A DNA stretch of 64,000 bases from contig CANMIP010000014.1 in the NCBI GenBank assembly GCA_947497945.1, positions 86,279-150,278 on the forward strand, read 5' to 3'. Below, one piece after another: positions 45,491 to 54,661 of this stretch. The DNA is from an uncultured Tropicimonas sp. Lineage in GTDB: Bacteria > Pseudomonadota > Alphaproteobacteria > Rhodobacterales > Rhodobacteraceae. The notes beneath the pieces were generated by a model. It was not told the origin of the DNA and searched no databases. It was given only the letters and a program-made list of their open reading frames with translations. Numbering within the stretch: position 1 is the stretch's first letter; every line of letters begins with the position of its first letter. Both the position numbers and the translations under genes were made by a program.

Positions 45491-46723
45491 TCACTCCGCT
45501 GGTGCGCCGCGGCGCAGGGCGGAGAAGATCGTCTCGTTGCCCGGTTCGGGATGGCGCGGGATCATCAGCGAGAGTGCCAGCGAGGTGCAGGCCATGCCCG
45601 CGGCAAGCACGAAGACCAGGGCCGGGTTTGACAGCCAGAGATATCCGAGCGCGGCCGGCAGGAAGACGGCGGCGATATGGTTGATCGTGAAGGCGACGGC
45701 AGCCGTGGGCGCCATGTCCGCCGGATCACCGATCTTCTGGAAATAGGTCTTCAGCGCCAGGGCGAGCCCGAAGAAGATATGGTCCAGCACGTAGAGAATG
45801 GCCGCAAGCATTACGCCCCAGCCGAACATGTAGATGCCGCCATAGGCGGCGAAGATCAGCGCCAGCCCGGTATATTCGAAGATCAGCGCCCGGCGTTCCC
45901 CGAAGCGGCTGACCGCCCAGCCGAAAACCGGCGCGACGGCCATGTTCGCGATCAGCGTGATCAGGAAAAGCGATGCGATTTCATGTACTTCGAAGTCGAA
46001 TCGTTCGACCATCATGAAGCCGGCGAAGACGACGAAGATCTGCCGCCTTGCGCCAGCCATGAATTGCAGCGCGTAATAGAGCCAGTAGCGCCGGCGCAGG
46101 ACGAGTTTCTTGACCTGCGGCGTCGGGCTTTCGAATTGCGGGTAGAGAAAGAAGCAGAGCGTGGCCACGATGGCGGTGAACAGGCCGGCGGTCATGTAGA
46201 CCGTGTTGTAGTCGAGATCGAAGGCCTTCCAGGTCGACACGATCAGCCCATAGGCGACCAGCGTGGCGGCGGACCCGGTCGCCAGCATCCAGCCGAGCAG
46301 CTTGGGCGCGCGCTCCTTGGGCATCCATTGCAACTGAAGCGACTGGTTGACCGTCTCGTAATAGTGGAAGCCGATCGAGCTGAACATCGTGATGATCAGG
46401 ATGCCGCCGAGGCTCGGGAACCATGCGGTCAGCGCGGTGGCCACACCCAGAAGCGCCAGCGACACGATCCCGAGCACCTGTTCGCGCATGATCCGGATCA
46501 GCGCAATGACGAATATCGCCAGGAATCCTGGGATCTCGCGCACCGTGTGCAGCCAGCCGATATCCGAGCCGTCGAAATCCGCGACCTCGATGACGAAATT
46601 GTTCAGCAGCGCCGACCATGTGGCGAAGGCCACCGGCATGGCCGCGGCCATGACGAAGAGCAGGGTGATCGGCCGGCGCCAGAAGGGCAGCGCATGAGCT
46701 TGAGCGAGGGATACGGTCTTCAT
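45491..46723 (-). CDS. MFS transporter
   Basis: The 410-residue product has about twelve hydrophobic segments in two halves of the major facilitator type. The loop between helices 2 and 3 is atypical. A charged loop EYTGLALIF / RFGERRALIFEYTG in the second half recalls the usual MFS loop. The start at 46723 (MKTVSLAQAHALPFWRRPITLLF) places the first helix properly. The substrate is unknown. It is divergent from the YeeE/YedE gene with a 164-base gap. Confidence 0.8.
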   Translation of the reverse strand: MKTVSLAQAHALPFWRRPITLLFVMAAAMPVAFATWSALLNNFVIEVADFDGSDIGWLHTVREIPGFLAIFVIALIRIMREQVLGIVSLALLGVATALTAWFPSLGGILIITMFSSIGFHYYETVNQSLQLQWMPKERAPKLLGWMLATGSAATLVAYGLIVSTWKAFDLDYNTVYMTAGLFTAIVATLCFFLYPQFESPTPQVKKLVLRRRYWLYYALQFMAGARRQIFVVFAGFMMVERFDFEVHEIASLFLITLIANMAVAPVFGWAVSRFGERRALIFEYTGLALIFAAYGGIYMFGWGVMLAAILYVLDHIFFGLALALKTYFQKIGDPADMAPTAAVAFTINHIAAVFLPAALGYLWLSNPALVFVLAAGMACTSLALSLMIPRHPEPGNETIFSALRRGAPAE

Positions 46724-46887
46724 GGGTCGCCCATAGATCTGCGCCGTCGGGTTGGAAAGGAAAATGAGCGTGCATCCGCGCAGGGATGGCCCGCGATGTG
46801 GCTTGCTGATCTGGATCAAGGCGGGGCGGTTTGCGTTACGTCAGGTTGCATGGCAAAATTTGAATGTAACGCGCGACTGGGGACAAC

Positions 46888-47952
46888 ATGGACATTCTTG
46901 GAATCGTCGAGCGCATCGGCGAGGCGCCGGCTGCTGCTCTGTTCGGGCTGATCACGGGGATGCTGTTCGGCATCGCCGCGCAGCGGTCGAATTTCTGCTT
47001 GCGGGCGGCGACGGTGGAATTCGCGCGCGGCGGGTTCGGGCCGCGCATGTCGATCTGGCTTTTGACCTTCTCGACCGCGATGGTCTGGGTGCAGGGCGCG
47101 CAGATGTTGGGGCTGATGCGGGCGGAGGACGCGCGGATGATGGCGGTGCCGGGGACATGGTCCGGCGCGGTGATTGGCGGGCTGATATTCGGCGCCGGAA
47201 TGGTGCTGGCGCGCGGCTGTTCGGGGCGGCTCCTGGTGCTGGCGGCGACAGGCAACCTGCGGTCCGTGGTCTCGGGGTTGGTCTTTGCCGTGGTGGCGCA
47301 GATGACGCTGGGCGGCTGGCTGGTGCCCGTGCGCGAGGCGCTGGCGGGGCTCTGGATCACGCCGGGCGGGACGAATCTCGACCTTCTGGCCGCGCTGCAC
47401 CTGCCGAAGGGGACCGGGTTGGTTCTCGGTCTCGCGCTGGCGGCCGTGGCGATCTACCTGTCGAAGAAGAACGAGCTCGGGACAATGAAGCTCTTCATGG
47501 CCTCGGGCGTGGGCTTCGCGGTGGCGGTCGGCTGGGTTCTGACCTTCGGTCTGAGCCAGGTCGCCTTCGAGCCGGTCCAGATCGAGAGCGCGACCTTTAC
47601 CGGCCCCTCGGCGCATACGCTGATGTTTTTCCTCGTCCCGGACACGGTTCTGGAATTCGATATCGGGCTGGTGCCGGGCGTCTTCCTTGGCGCCTTCATC
47701 GCGGCGGCCTGGGCGGGCGAGTTGAAGGCGCAGGGCTTCGAGGGCGCGGGCAACATGCAACGCGCGATGATCGGCGCGGCGGCGATGGGGTTCGGCGGCA
47801 TGCTGGCAGGCGGCTGCGCCATTGGCGCGGGCGTGACGGGGACGTCGATCTTCGTCGGCACGGCCTGGCTGGCCCTGACCTGCATGTGGATCGGCGCCGT
47901 GGTCACGGATTACCTTGTCGATCAGAAGGGCGGCGCTGCGGTCACGGTTTGA
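46888..47952 (+). CDS. YeeE/YedE-family membrane transporter
   Basis: The 354-residue product has about nine or ten membrane segments and the family's cysteine motifs ARGCSGRLLVLA and AGGCAIGAGVTGTSI. These conserved cysteines carry thiosulfate in TsuA, so a reduced-sulfur substrate is likely. Both halves are in one polypeptide. No sox or sulfurtransferase gene is next to it; the neighbours are a divergent MFS gene and a convergent HD hydrolase gene. Confidence 0.85.
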   Translation: MDILGIVERIGEAPAAALFGLITGMLFGIAAQRSNFCLRAATVEFARGGFGPRMSIWLLTFSTAMVWVQGAQMLGLMRAEDARMMAVPGTWSGAVIGGLIFGAGMVLARGCSGRLLVLAATGNLRSVVSGLVFAVVAQMTLGGWLVPVREALAGLWITPGGTNLDLLAALHLPKGTGLVLGLALAAVAIYLSKKNELGTMKLFMASGVGFAVAVGWVLTFGLSQVAFEPVQIESATFTGPSAHTLMFFLVPDTVLEFDIGLVPGVFLGAFIAAAWAGELKAQGFEGAGNMQRAMIGAAAMGFGGMLAGGCAIGAGVTGTSIFVGTAWLALTCMWIGAVVTDYLVDQKGGAAVTV

Positions 47953-48010
47953 GGCGGGCCGGGCCCGCGCTGGATGGCGGCGGCGGTCGGGGGGCTTCCT
48001 CGCCCGCCTG

Positions 48011-48592
48011 TCAGTCCGACGTTCCGAAATATGGAGCGACCCGGGCACGCACGAACTCCCAGACCTTTGGTGCGCCGCGTAGGACCTTGACGCCAACCCG
48101 GCTGTCGATCTGCTCCAGGGTCACGTCGTAATCGATCCAGCTGCCGCCGCCGGACGCGTGGTTCTGCAAAACCGGCTGCACCCGGTCGAGCGACTTGGCA
48201 AAGACCGCATCCGGGCTTTCCGCCGCCTCGAACTCGTCCCAGAGCGCGCGGAACTCGGTCGCCTGGTCGGCCGGCAACAGCCCGAAGAGACGCTCGGCGG
48301 CGGCCAGTTCCTTGGCCTCCTGCTCGGCGGGGTCATGGGCAAGGTGGATCGGCATGTCGCCGGCATCGATCTCGACGATGTCATGCAGGAGCAGCATCCG
48401 CAGCACCCGGTCGATGCGCACTTCCGGCCCGGCCTGGTCGGCCAGCACGAGCGCATACAGGGCGATATGCCAGGAATGCTCGGCGGAATTCTCGCGCCGG
48501 GAGTTGTCCCCGATCGGCGTGGCACGCAGAACGCCCTTGAGGCGATCGATCTCGTCGAGGAAGGCGAACTGGGCGGTCAGGCGATCTGTCAT
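48011..48592 (-). CDS. HD-domain hydrolase, YfbR-like
   Basis: The 193-residue product has the HD metal motifs NSAEHSWHIALYALVL and LRMLLLHDIVEIDAGD and a later distal Asp in KSLDRVQPVLQN. These are the pattern of 5'-deoxynucleotidases of the YfbR group and their relatives. It is cytoplasmic. It probably hydrolyses a nucleotide monophosphate; the exact substrate is not known. Confidence 0.85.
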   Translation of the reverse strand: MTDRLTAQFAFLDEIDRLKGVLRATPIGDNSRRENSAEHSWHIALYALVLADQAGPEVRIDRVLRMLLLHDIVEIDAGDMPIHLAHDPAEQEAKELAAAERLFGLLPADQATEFRALWDEFEAAESPDAVFAKSLDRVQPVLQNHASGGGSWIDYDVTLEQIDSRVGVKVLRGAPKVWEFVRARVAPYFGTSD

Positions 48593-48906
48593 GGCGCCGA
48601 TCTACGCCCGCACGCACCGGGTTGCAACATCCTCCGACTGGCACAGGGGCGGTATTGCGTGGCGCAAGAGGGGCGTGCCTCCAGACGCTCGATCCTCGGG
48701 GCGTCGCCGCCTGGATGCCACGAGGGCTACGGCCAGCGCGAGGTCTCTCCAATTCGGCGGATGTCATCCGCTAACAGCCTCCAGACGCGGCAAAGCCATA
48801 AATCTTTGGGGAAATTTTTGTATACCTTCGCATACCATCTTTCGAATTCCTCTCGATTGCGCTAAGAGGCGGGTAAGATCAACCACGGATTCGGAAAGGG
48901 ACACCC
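48593..48906. promoter_or_regulatory. 314-base upstream region of icd
   Basis: No gene is supportable here. The A/T-richer part at about 48800-48850 (ATAAATCTTTGGGGAAATTTTTGTATACC) probably holds the icd promoter, and GGAAAGGGA at 48893-48901 is the ribosome site. Confidence 0.5.
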
Positions 48907-50121
48907 ATGACCAAGATCAAGGTGGACAACCCCATCGTCGAGATGGACGGAGACGAGATGACCCGGATCATCTGGGATTTCATCAAGCAGAAACTGATCC
49001 TGCCCTATCTGGATCTCGACCTGCTCTATTACGACCTCGGGATGGAGGAGCGCGACCGCACCGAGGACCAGATCACCATCGATGCGGCCGAGAAGACCAA
49101 GGAGATCGGCGTCGCGGTGAAGTGCGCCACGATCACGCCGGACGAGGCGCGGGTCGAGGAGTTCGGCCTCAAGAAGATGTGGCGCTCGCCCAACGGGACG
49201 ATCCGCAACATCCTCGGCGGCGTCGTCTTCCGCCAGCCGATCATCTGCCGCAACGTGCCCCGGCTCGTGCCGGGCTGGACGCGCCCCATCGTCATCGGCC
49301 GCCACGCCTTTGGCGACCAGTACAAGGCGACCGATTTCAAATTCCCCGGCTCCGGCAAGCTGACGATGAAATTCGTCGGCGACGATGGCACGGTGATCGA
49401 GGAAGAGGTCTACCAGGCGCCGTCTTCGGGCGTGTTCATGGGCATGTACAATCTCGACGACTCGATCCGAGATTTCGCCCGGGCCTCGTTCAATTACGGC
49501 CTGAAGATGGGCTGGCCGGTCTATCTCTCGACCAAGAACACCATCCTCAAGCAATATGACGGCCGGTTCCTGGAGCTGTTCCAGGAAGTGTTCGACGCGG
49601 AGTTTGCCGAACGGTTCGAGGATGCGAAGATCTGGTACGAACACCGCCTGATTGACGATATGGTCGCCTGCGCGATGAAGTGGAATGGCGGCTTTGTCTG
49701 GGCCTGCAAGAACTACGATGGCGACGTGCAGTCGGACACCGTGGCGCAGGGCTTCGGCTCGCTGGGCCTGATGGCCTCGCAGCTGATGACGCCGGATGGC
49801 AAGATCGTGGAAGCCGAGGCCGCGCACGGCACCGTGACGCGCCACTATCGCCAGCACCAGAAAGGCGAGCAGACCTCGACCAACTCGACGGCCTCGATCT
49901 TTGCCTGGACCGGCGGGCTGCATCACCGCGCCAAGCTCGACGAGAACGTAGCGCTGGCCTCCTTCGCCTCGACGCTGGAGCGTGTGGTCGTAGATACGAT
50001 CGAGGCCGGTCACATGACCAAGGACCTCGCGCTGCTGGTCGGCCCGGACCAGGGCTGGCACACCACGACCGGCTTCCTGGAGAAGATCGACGAGAACCTG
50101 AACAAAGCGCTCGCGCTCTGA
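48907..50121 (+). CDS. icd: NADP-dependent isocitrate dehydrogenase
   Basis: The enzyme converts isocitrate to 2-oxoglutarate in the TCA cycle, making NADPH. The 404-residue product is the eukaryotic-like homodimeric type: [23 protein letters not shown] at the N terminus, [19 protein letters not shown] for isocitrate binding, [20 protein letters not shown] with metal Asp residues, and [18 protein letters not shown]. This type is the rule in alphaproteobacteria. A good terminator follows. Confidence 0.96.
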   Translation: MTKIKVDNPIVEMDGDEMTRIIWDFIKQKLILPYLDLDLLYYDLGMEERDRTEDQITIDAAEKTKEIGVAVKCATITPDEARVEEFGLKKMWRSPNGTIRNILGGVVFRQPIICRNVPRLVPGWTRPIVIGRHAFGDQYKATDFKFPGSGKLTMKFVGDDGTVIEEEVYQAPSSGVFMGMYNLDDSIRDFARASFNYGLKMGWPVYLSTKNTILKQYDGRFLELFQEVFDAEFAERFEDAKIWYEHRLIDDMVACAMKWNGGFVWACKNYDGDVQSDTVAQGFGSLGLMASQLMTPDGKIVEAEAAHGTVTRHYRQHQKGEQTSTNSTASIFAWTGGLHHRAKLDENVALASFASTLERVVVDTIEAGHMTKDLALLVGPDQGWHTTTGFLEKIDENLNKALAL

Positions 50122-50148
50122 GCCACGCCAAGTGGGACTGAAATCCGG

Positions 50149-50185
50149 CCCGGTCTTCCATCGGAAGGCCGGGTCGTTCTGTTTT
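50149..50185 (+). terminator. rho-independent terminator of icd
   Basis: CCCGGTCTTCC and GGAAGGCCGGG pair over 11 bases with one G:U and a 3-base ATC loop. The T-rich TCGTTCTGTTTT follows. It begins 28 bases after the icd stop. Confidence 0.85.
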
Positions 50186-50277
50186 GGCGCCCTTTCCAGT
50201 GGCAGCGCAGGTCCCGGAATGTCGCGGACGCGAACGGAGCGGCACTTCGCGGCGGATGCTAGGAGCGCCACGCGAGC

Positions 50278-50448
50278 CGTGCCGACGCCTGCCCGTGGGA
50301 TGGCGCTGCAACGAGTGTAATCTGCAGCTTATCCCGGCCAAACCCGGAGAAGTTCAAGCCGTTGCGCATGGATGACAAAGCGCCAGCCCGCCGGGACGGG
50401 CAGGCGCTGGCATGGCGGCTTCGCCTTGATTCCATGCCAACAGGCGCT
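50278..50448. repeat. dispersed repeat, copy B (inverted relative to copy A)
   Basis: This is the reverse complement of 27557-27724 with scattered differences. Arms are TGCCGACGCCTGCCCGT at 50280-50296 and ACGGGCAGGCGCTGGCA at 50396-50412, with two mismatches. The core ATCCCGGCCAAACCCGGAGA is shared exactly. It lies between the icd terminator and the broken hlyD gene. Confidence 0.75.
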
Positions 50449-50507
50449 CGGTTCCAATGCCCTCTATTGGCTCATTGCGAACCCGCGGCGCCGGCGCGCT
50501 TCCGCCC

Positions 50508-50990
50508 TCACGGCTCGCGGAAGGTTTCCTTCGACTTGTAGAGCGGCTTGAGAAGGTAGCGCAGGATGGTCTTGGAGCCGGTATGCAACTCGACCGTCGC
50601 CCGCATGCCGGGCCGGATCTCGATCGCCTTCTGCCGCTCGGTCAACGCCTTGGTATCGACCGTCACCGTCACCCGGTAGAAGGGTGGCAGGCTGGGGTCG
50701 CGCTCGTCCTCGAACGTGTCGGCGGAGATGAAGTCGACCTTGCCCTTCAGCGAGCCGTAGATCGTGTAATCATAGGCGGTGAGCTTGATCGAGGCTTCCT
50801 GCCCGGGCTCGACATTGGCGATTTTCTCCGGCCGTACACGGGCCTCGACGAAAAGCTCCTCGCGCAGCGGAGTGATTTCGAAAATCTCGTCGCCGGGGCG
50901 GATCACGCCGCCGATCGTGGTGACGGCGAGATTGTTGACGATGCCGCGCATCGGCGAGGTGATGACGGTCCGGTTGAGCTGGTCCGCGGC
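50508..50990 (-). pseudogene. 3' fragment of a type I secretion HlyD-family adaptor gene
   Basis: About 160 C-terminal residues of a membrane-fusion adaptor remain, from ADQLNRTVITSPMRGIVNN through FEITPLREELFVEARVRPEKI to the end LKPLYKSKETFREP. The N-terminal membrane helix and the coiled coil, more than half of the usual protein, are missing. Homology stops near 50990, at the edge of the inserted segment. It was the last gene of the minus-strand secretion operon. Confidence 0.85.
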
Positions 50991-51129
50991 CACGCATCCA
51001 TGCCGAAGCTGATATCGCCGCCGACCAGCATGCGTCCCGAAGACGCCGGAATCTGTCCCGCGCGCGACGTCCCTTCGTCGTGGAGCACCGCCATCCCCGC
51101 CGCATAAACCGCCTTCAGGAGGCCTCCAA

Positions 51130-51552
51130 ATGACTGACATGGAAAACAAGACACTCGTCGAACGTGTCGAGCACGCGCCCACCCTCCGCCGCACTGCCCG
51201 GGCCATGCTGTCGGACTCGACCCTGCTGCATTTCCAACCCTCGCGTCGGGGGATGGTGGTGCACATCTCCACCCGTCTCGGACTCGGCCAGATTTTCGAT
51301 GAGGAAATGGCTCAGGAACTCGATACGCTGATCGCCAACCTGGAGCGCGAGGCCGAGAAAGGCATGCACCACGGCTGGCAACACGACGAGTGCGACAACA
51401 ACGGCGGCTACGAGACCGTCAATCATGATGATCGCGCCAGAGACCTGCTGCAAAGCGCAAGCCTGCTGCGGCGGTTGCATGATGTGATCGCGTTGGTGCT
51501 CGATTCCGTCGATGCGGTGCATGTCACGATGACCATGCTCGAAGACGCGTAA
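51130..51552 (+). CDS. hypothetical protein of the inserted segment
   Basis: The 140-residue product is acidic and His-rich in the middle (KGMHHGWQHDECDNN), flanked by predicted helices (EEMAQELDTLIANLEREAEK and a C-terminal SASLLRRLHDVIALVLDSVDA). No family is recognised. AGGAGG at 51117-51122 stands 7 bases before the ATG, which supports expression. Nothing suggests membrane insertion or secretion. Confidence 0.6.
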   Translation: MTDMENKTLVERVEHAPTLRRTARAMLSDSTLLHFQPSRRGMVVHISTRLGLGQIFDEEMAQELDTLIANLEREAEKGMHHGWQHDECDNNGGYETVNHDDRARDLLQSASLLRRLHDVIALVLDSVDAVHVTMTMLEDA

Positions 51553-51693
51553 CAGCACCACGGCGGCGCCTCCGGGCGCCGCTGCCTTGACGGGGCAGAA
51601 CGCCCCTCGCGTCGGGACTGGATCACCCGACGACGGCGCGCCGGCGACCAAATCTCCGCTTCTGCTGCTCAGATGCCGGCACGCCACCCCTCG

Positions 51694-51726
51694 CAACTCT
51701 CTGAAATATTGACTTTTTGAGAGTTG
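51694..51726. promoter_or_regulatory. inverted repeat over a -35 box upstream of the recombinase genes
   Basis: CAACTCTC at 51694-51701 and GAGAGTTG at 51719-51726 are perfect 8-base arms. Between them lies TTGACT (51709-51714), a likely -35; the -10 is weak (GACATT near 51733). A repressor bound here would block transcription of the 58-residue gene and the recombinase. Confidence 0.55.
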
Positions 51727-51826
51727 GCCTGCGACATTCTGCCTTTTCCATTACACAGCAGGTTTTCGATCGTCCGTCTTCCTGATCGCCGGCGACTGGC
51801 CCGGCGATCCAGAGAGGCAAGACCCT

Positions 51827-52003
51827 ATGATCGAAGACGCCCACATCACCACCTTGACCGCCGCCAATGACACGCCTGACGATACCCGCTGCACGATGGC
51901 AATCCATGGCCTGATCGGCCTTCTCGCCCGTGCAGAGCTTCGCAAGGTCTCCGGTCAGGCGGCCAATTCCAACACCGCACTCAAGGCAGAGATCTCCCGA
52001 TGA
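51827..52003 (+). CDS. 58-residue protein coupled to the recombinase
   Basis: The short frame starts with an ATG preceded by GAGAGG about 9 bases upstream and ends with a TGA that overlaps the recombinase ATG by 4 bases (ATGA). This implies translational coupling. The product is probably helical (MAIHGLIGLLARAELRKVSG) with no known family. It could be a small accessory or directionality factor, but nothing in the sequence proves this. Confidence 0.55.
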   Translation: MIEDAHITTLTAANDTPDDTRCTMAIHGLIGLLARAELRKVSGQAANSNTALKAEISR

Positions 52004-53580
52004 ACATGCGCGTTGCCGTATATGCCCGTTACAGTTCCGATCTCCAGAAAGCCACGTCGATCGAGGACCAGATCGACATGGCCCGCAGGTTCTGCTCCGA
52101 GCAGGGCTTCGAGATCGTCAGGATTTTCACCGATGAGGAGCAGACGGGGCGCAATACACGGCGCGAAGGCTTCAAGGCGTTGCGCGCGTCCGTCGAGGCG
52201 CGCGAGGTTGATCTCGACGTGGTCGAGGCAATCGACCGGCTGACACGCCGGGTGACGGATGCGCTGTCGAACTGGGAGCTGTTCCAGTTCCAGGGGATCG
52301 GGCTGCATTCGATCACCGAGGGTCGGCAGGATTTCATCAATGTCCTGCTGCGCAGCTTCGGCGCCCACGCCTTTTCCGAGATGATCGGCAAACATACCCG
52401 GCGTGGCCTTCAGGGGGGCGCTGAAACGCGGCCGGTTGCATTCCTGCGCCTTCGGATTCCAGATGATCGACGCGGAGGATGGCGAGCTGAACCGCAGTAT
52501 CGACCCGGAGCAGGCCGCCATCATTCTGCGGATCTTTGAAGAGGCCGCCGAGGGCAAGTCTTCAAAAGCCATCGCGCGTGGTTTGAACGCGGACCGGATC
52601 CCGGAGCCGCGTGGGGGCACCTGGGACAGTTCGACGATCCGCGGCAACACCTCCCGCGGCGACGGTATCTTGCAGAACACGCCCTACACTGGCGATCCAC
52701 AGGTCTGCCGCACGACGCGCAGCTACCACCCGGAAACCGGCGTTCGCAGGACGGACATGTCGCCCAAGGAAACGATCACGAAGCACTTCGAAGAGCTTCG
52801 GATCATCCCAGATGATCTCTGGCGGAAGGTTCAGGCCGAGCTCGAGCGCAGTAGGAATGCCGCTGCCGGCAACCCGGTTGGCGCTCGACGCAGCCGGCAT
52901 CTCTTCTCCGGCCTGATGGTCTGCGGCTGCTGTGGCGCGAACTATGTGAAACATTCCAAGACGGCCTTCCGCTGCAATGAATCCCGCAAGCAATGCTGCG
53001 ACAACCGCACCAGCATCTCCCAGAAGCGTCTGGAGGCCCGGGTGTTCGACCGCCTGCGCGAAGCCTTTCAATCCCCGGATCTGCTGGAGGTCTTCGAAAA
53101 GGCGCTGGCCGAAGAACGCCGCAAGCTCGCCGATGCCGATCCCGCCGCCGATGTGATCCGGATCGAGAGGCAGTTGAGGGCGGCAGAGGCGAAGCGCGAG
53201 AACATCTTCCGCGCGATCGAAGACGGCGCGCCTATGCGGCCTTCAAGGGACGGGCCGAGAAGGTCGAAGCGGAGATCGCCGCACTCGGCGAGGGTCTTTC
53301 GGATGCACGCCACCGGGCCTCGCATGGGGCCGAAGCTATCCCCGATGCCGCAACGCTCTTCACCGCGGCCATCGGGCAGATGGAACAGCTCCTCGGCGAT
53401 CCGGACCTCGTCGATCAGGCAAACCGCTACCTCAAGGAGATCCTCCGCCGCATCGTCCTCACCCCGGATGAAACCGCGCAGCACGGCCTCGCCGTCCAGA
53501 TCGAAACCGACTTCGCGTCGCTTCTCGGCTCGGACCTGACCGCAGAATTCGGAACGACCTCCACCCATCTCGATTGCTGA
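52000..53580 (+). pseudogene. large serine recombinase with two frameshifts
   Basis: The full product would be about 525 residues. Frame one gives the catalytic domain (AVYARYSSDLQKATSIEDQ, nucleophile Ser12) up to KHTRRGLQG. At a run of six G near 52411-52416 the frame shifts by one, giving the recombinase domain and a zinc ribbon (CGCCGANYVKHS...CNESRKQCC). Near 53230 it returns to the first frame for the coiled-coil tail ending TSTHLDC. The two shifts cancel in phase. It may be a dead gene, two base-call errors, or, less likely, ribosomal frameshifting. Confidence 0.82.
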
Positions 53581-53646
53581 CACTCGCGCCGGCAATACCG
53601 CACGGAAAAAGCTTGCCTTTCCGCGGGCAAGCGTTTTCCTGGCGAC

Positions 53647-54570
53647 ATGGCGAAATTGGTTCTCTTGCACAAGGCAGACTCGATCTACGAGGATGAGCCG
53701 GATCGCGTCTATGATTTCCCCAAAGCCTATCTGAAAGCCATCGAGGCCGCCGTCGGCGACTGGATCGTCTACTACGAGCCGGTCAAGGCGGGGCCACGGG
53801 GCTACTTCGCCGTCGCGAAGATTATTCAGGTCATCCCGAAGCCCCGTGTCGAAGGGCGCTTCCTTGCCTTGATGGAACCCGGCACCTTCCTTCAGTTCGA
53901 CAGCGAGGTGCCGCGCCTGCGCGATGGTCGCCCGCTTGAGGCCGCGCTCACCGAACCCGATGGAACACCCAAACGCGGTGGCCTTGTCCAGAGCGCAGTG
54001 CGGGTCTTGCCCGAGCAGGAGTTCGCCCGGATCGTCAGCCTCGGCCTTCCGGAGAACCTCGTCGAAAGGGAGGCCACTCGCTACGACCCGCCCGGAGACC
54101 ACATCCTGGATCCTGCGGCGACATTCGAACGACCTGTCCTGGAACGCCTGACGCGCCGGCCCTATCGCGATGTCGCATTCCGCCGGAAGGTCCGCGCAGC
54201 CTACGATTACCGCTGCGCCATGTCCGGGCTCCGATTGCGCAACGGCGGTGGCAGGCCGGAGGTTCAGGCCGCCCACATCCGGCCAGTGGAGCACCAGGGT
54301 AGTGATTCCGTCCGCAATGGACTTGCCCTCTCCGGAACCCTGCACTGGATGTTTGACCGGGGCCTGATCTCGGTGGCAGATGATTGCCAGACGATCCTGG
54401 TCTCCCGCAACAAGGTCCCCGGAGAGGTCGTGGATCGTCTCCTGTCCCCGACCGGCAAGCTTCTCACACCGGAGGATCCGAGAAACATGCCGCACCCGGA
54501 GAACCTCCGCTGGCACCGCGAGAACGTGTTCGGCACTGTGCTATCTGACGAACCCGCCCCCTGGGAGTAG
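53647..54570 (+). CDS. HNH endonuclease, putative modification-dependent restriction enzyme
   Basis: The 307-residue product has a C-terminal HNH domain of the HNH_2 kind: YDYRCAMSGLRL, AAHIRPVEHQGSDSVRNGLAL and LHWMFDRGLISV, supplying the His/Asn/His metal site. The N-terminal part (YDFPKAYLKAIEAAVGDWIVYYEP...GYFAVAKI) resembles a PUA/EVE-like module, a fold that can read modified bases. No methylase gene accompanies it, consistent with recognition of foreign modified DNA. It lies 66 bases after the recombinase and looks like defence cargo. Confidence 0.72.
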   Translation: MAKLVLLHKADSIYEDEPDRVYDFPKAYLKAIEAAVGDWIVYYEPVKAGPRGYFAVAKIIQVIPKPRVEGRFLALMEPGTFLQFDSEVPRLRDGRPLEAALTEPDGTPKRGGLVQSAVRVLPEQEFARIVSLGLPENLVEREATRYDPPGDHILDPAATFERPVLERLTRRPYRDVAFRRKVRAAYDYRCAMSGLRLRNGGGRPEVQAAHIRPVEHQGSDSVRNGLALSGTLHWMFDRGLISVADDCQTILVSRNKVPGEVVDRLLSPTGKLLTPEDPRNMPHPENLRWHRENVFGTVLSDEPAPWE

Positions 54571-54661
54571 GTGCAAGCGGGGCGACTGCCCGGACACGCA
54601 CTGCAACTGCAATCTCGAGCAAATTCTTGTTGCTGAAAGTGCAAACAACGCCCGAGCAGGG

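Larger units (their letters stand above)
50991..54661. mobile_element. inserted segment with serine recombinase and HNH endonuclease
   Basis: This 3.7-kb stretch separates the surviving parts of an ABC exporter gene and an hlyD gene that would normally be adjacent. All its genes run on the plus strand, opposite to the host operon: a 140-residue unknown, a 58-residue unknown, a large serine recombinase (frameshifted) and an HNH endonuclease. The missing exporter and adaptor sequences show that a deletion accompanied or followed insertion. I could not identify convincing end repeats. Confidence 0.75.

Noticed and set aside
50508..51272. 255-codon hlyD-like gene with its own start
   Set aside because: Only the last 160 codons are HlyD-like; the N-terminal part is unrelated sequence from the insert, so it is a truncated gene.
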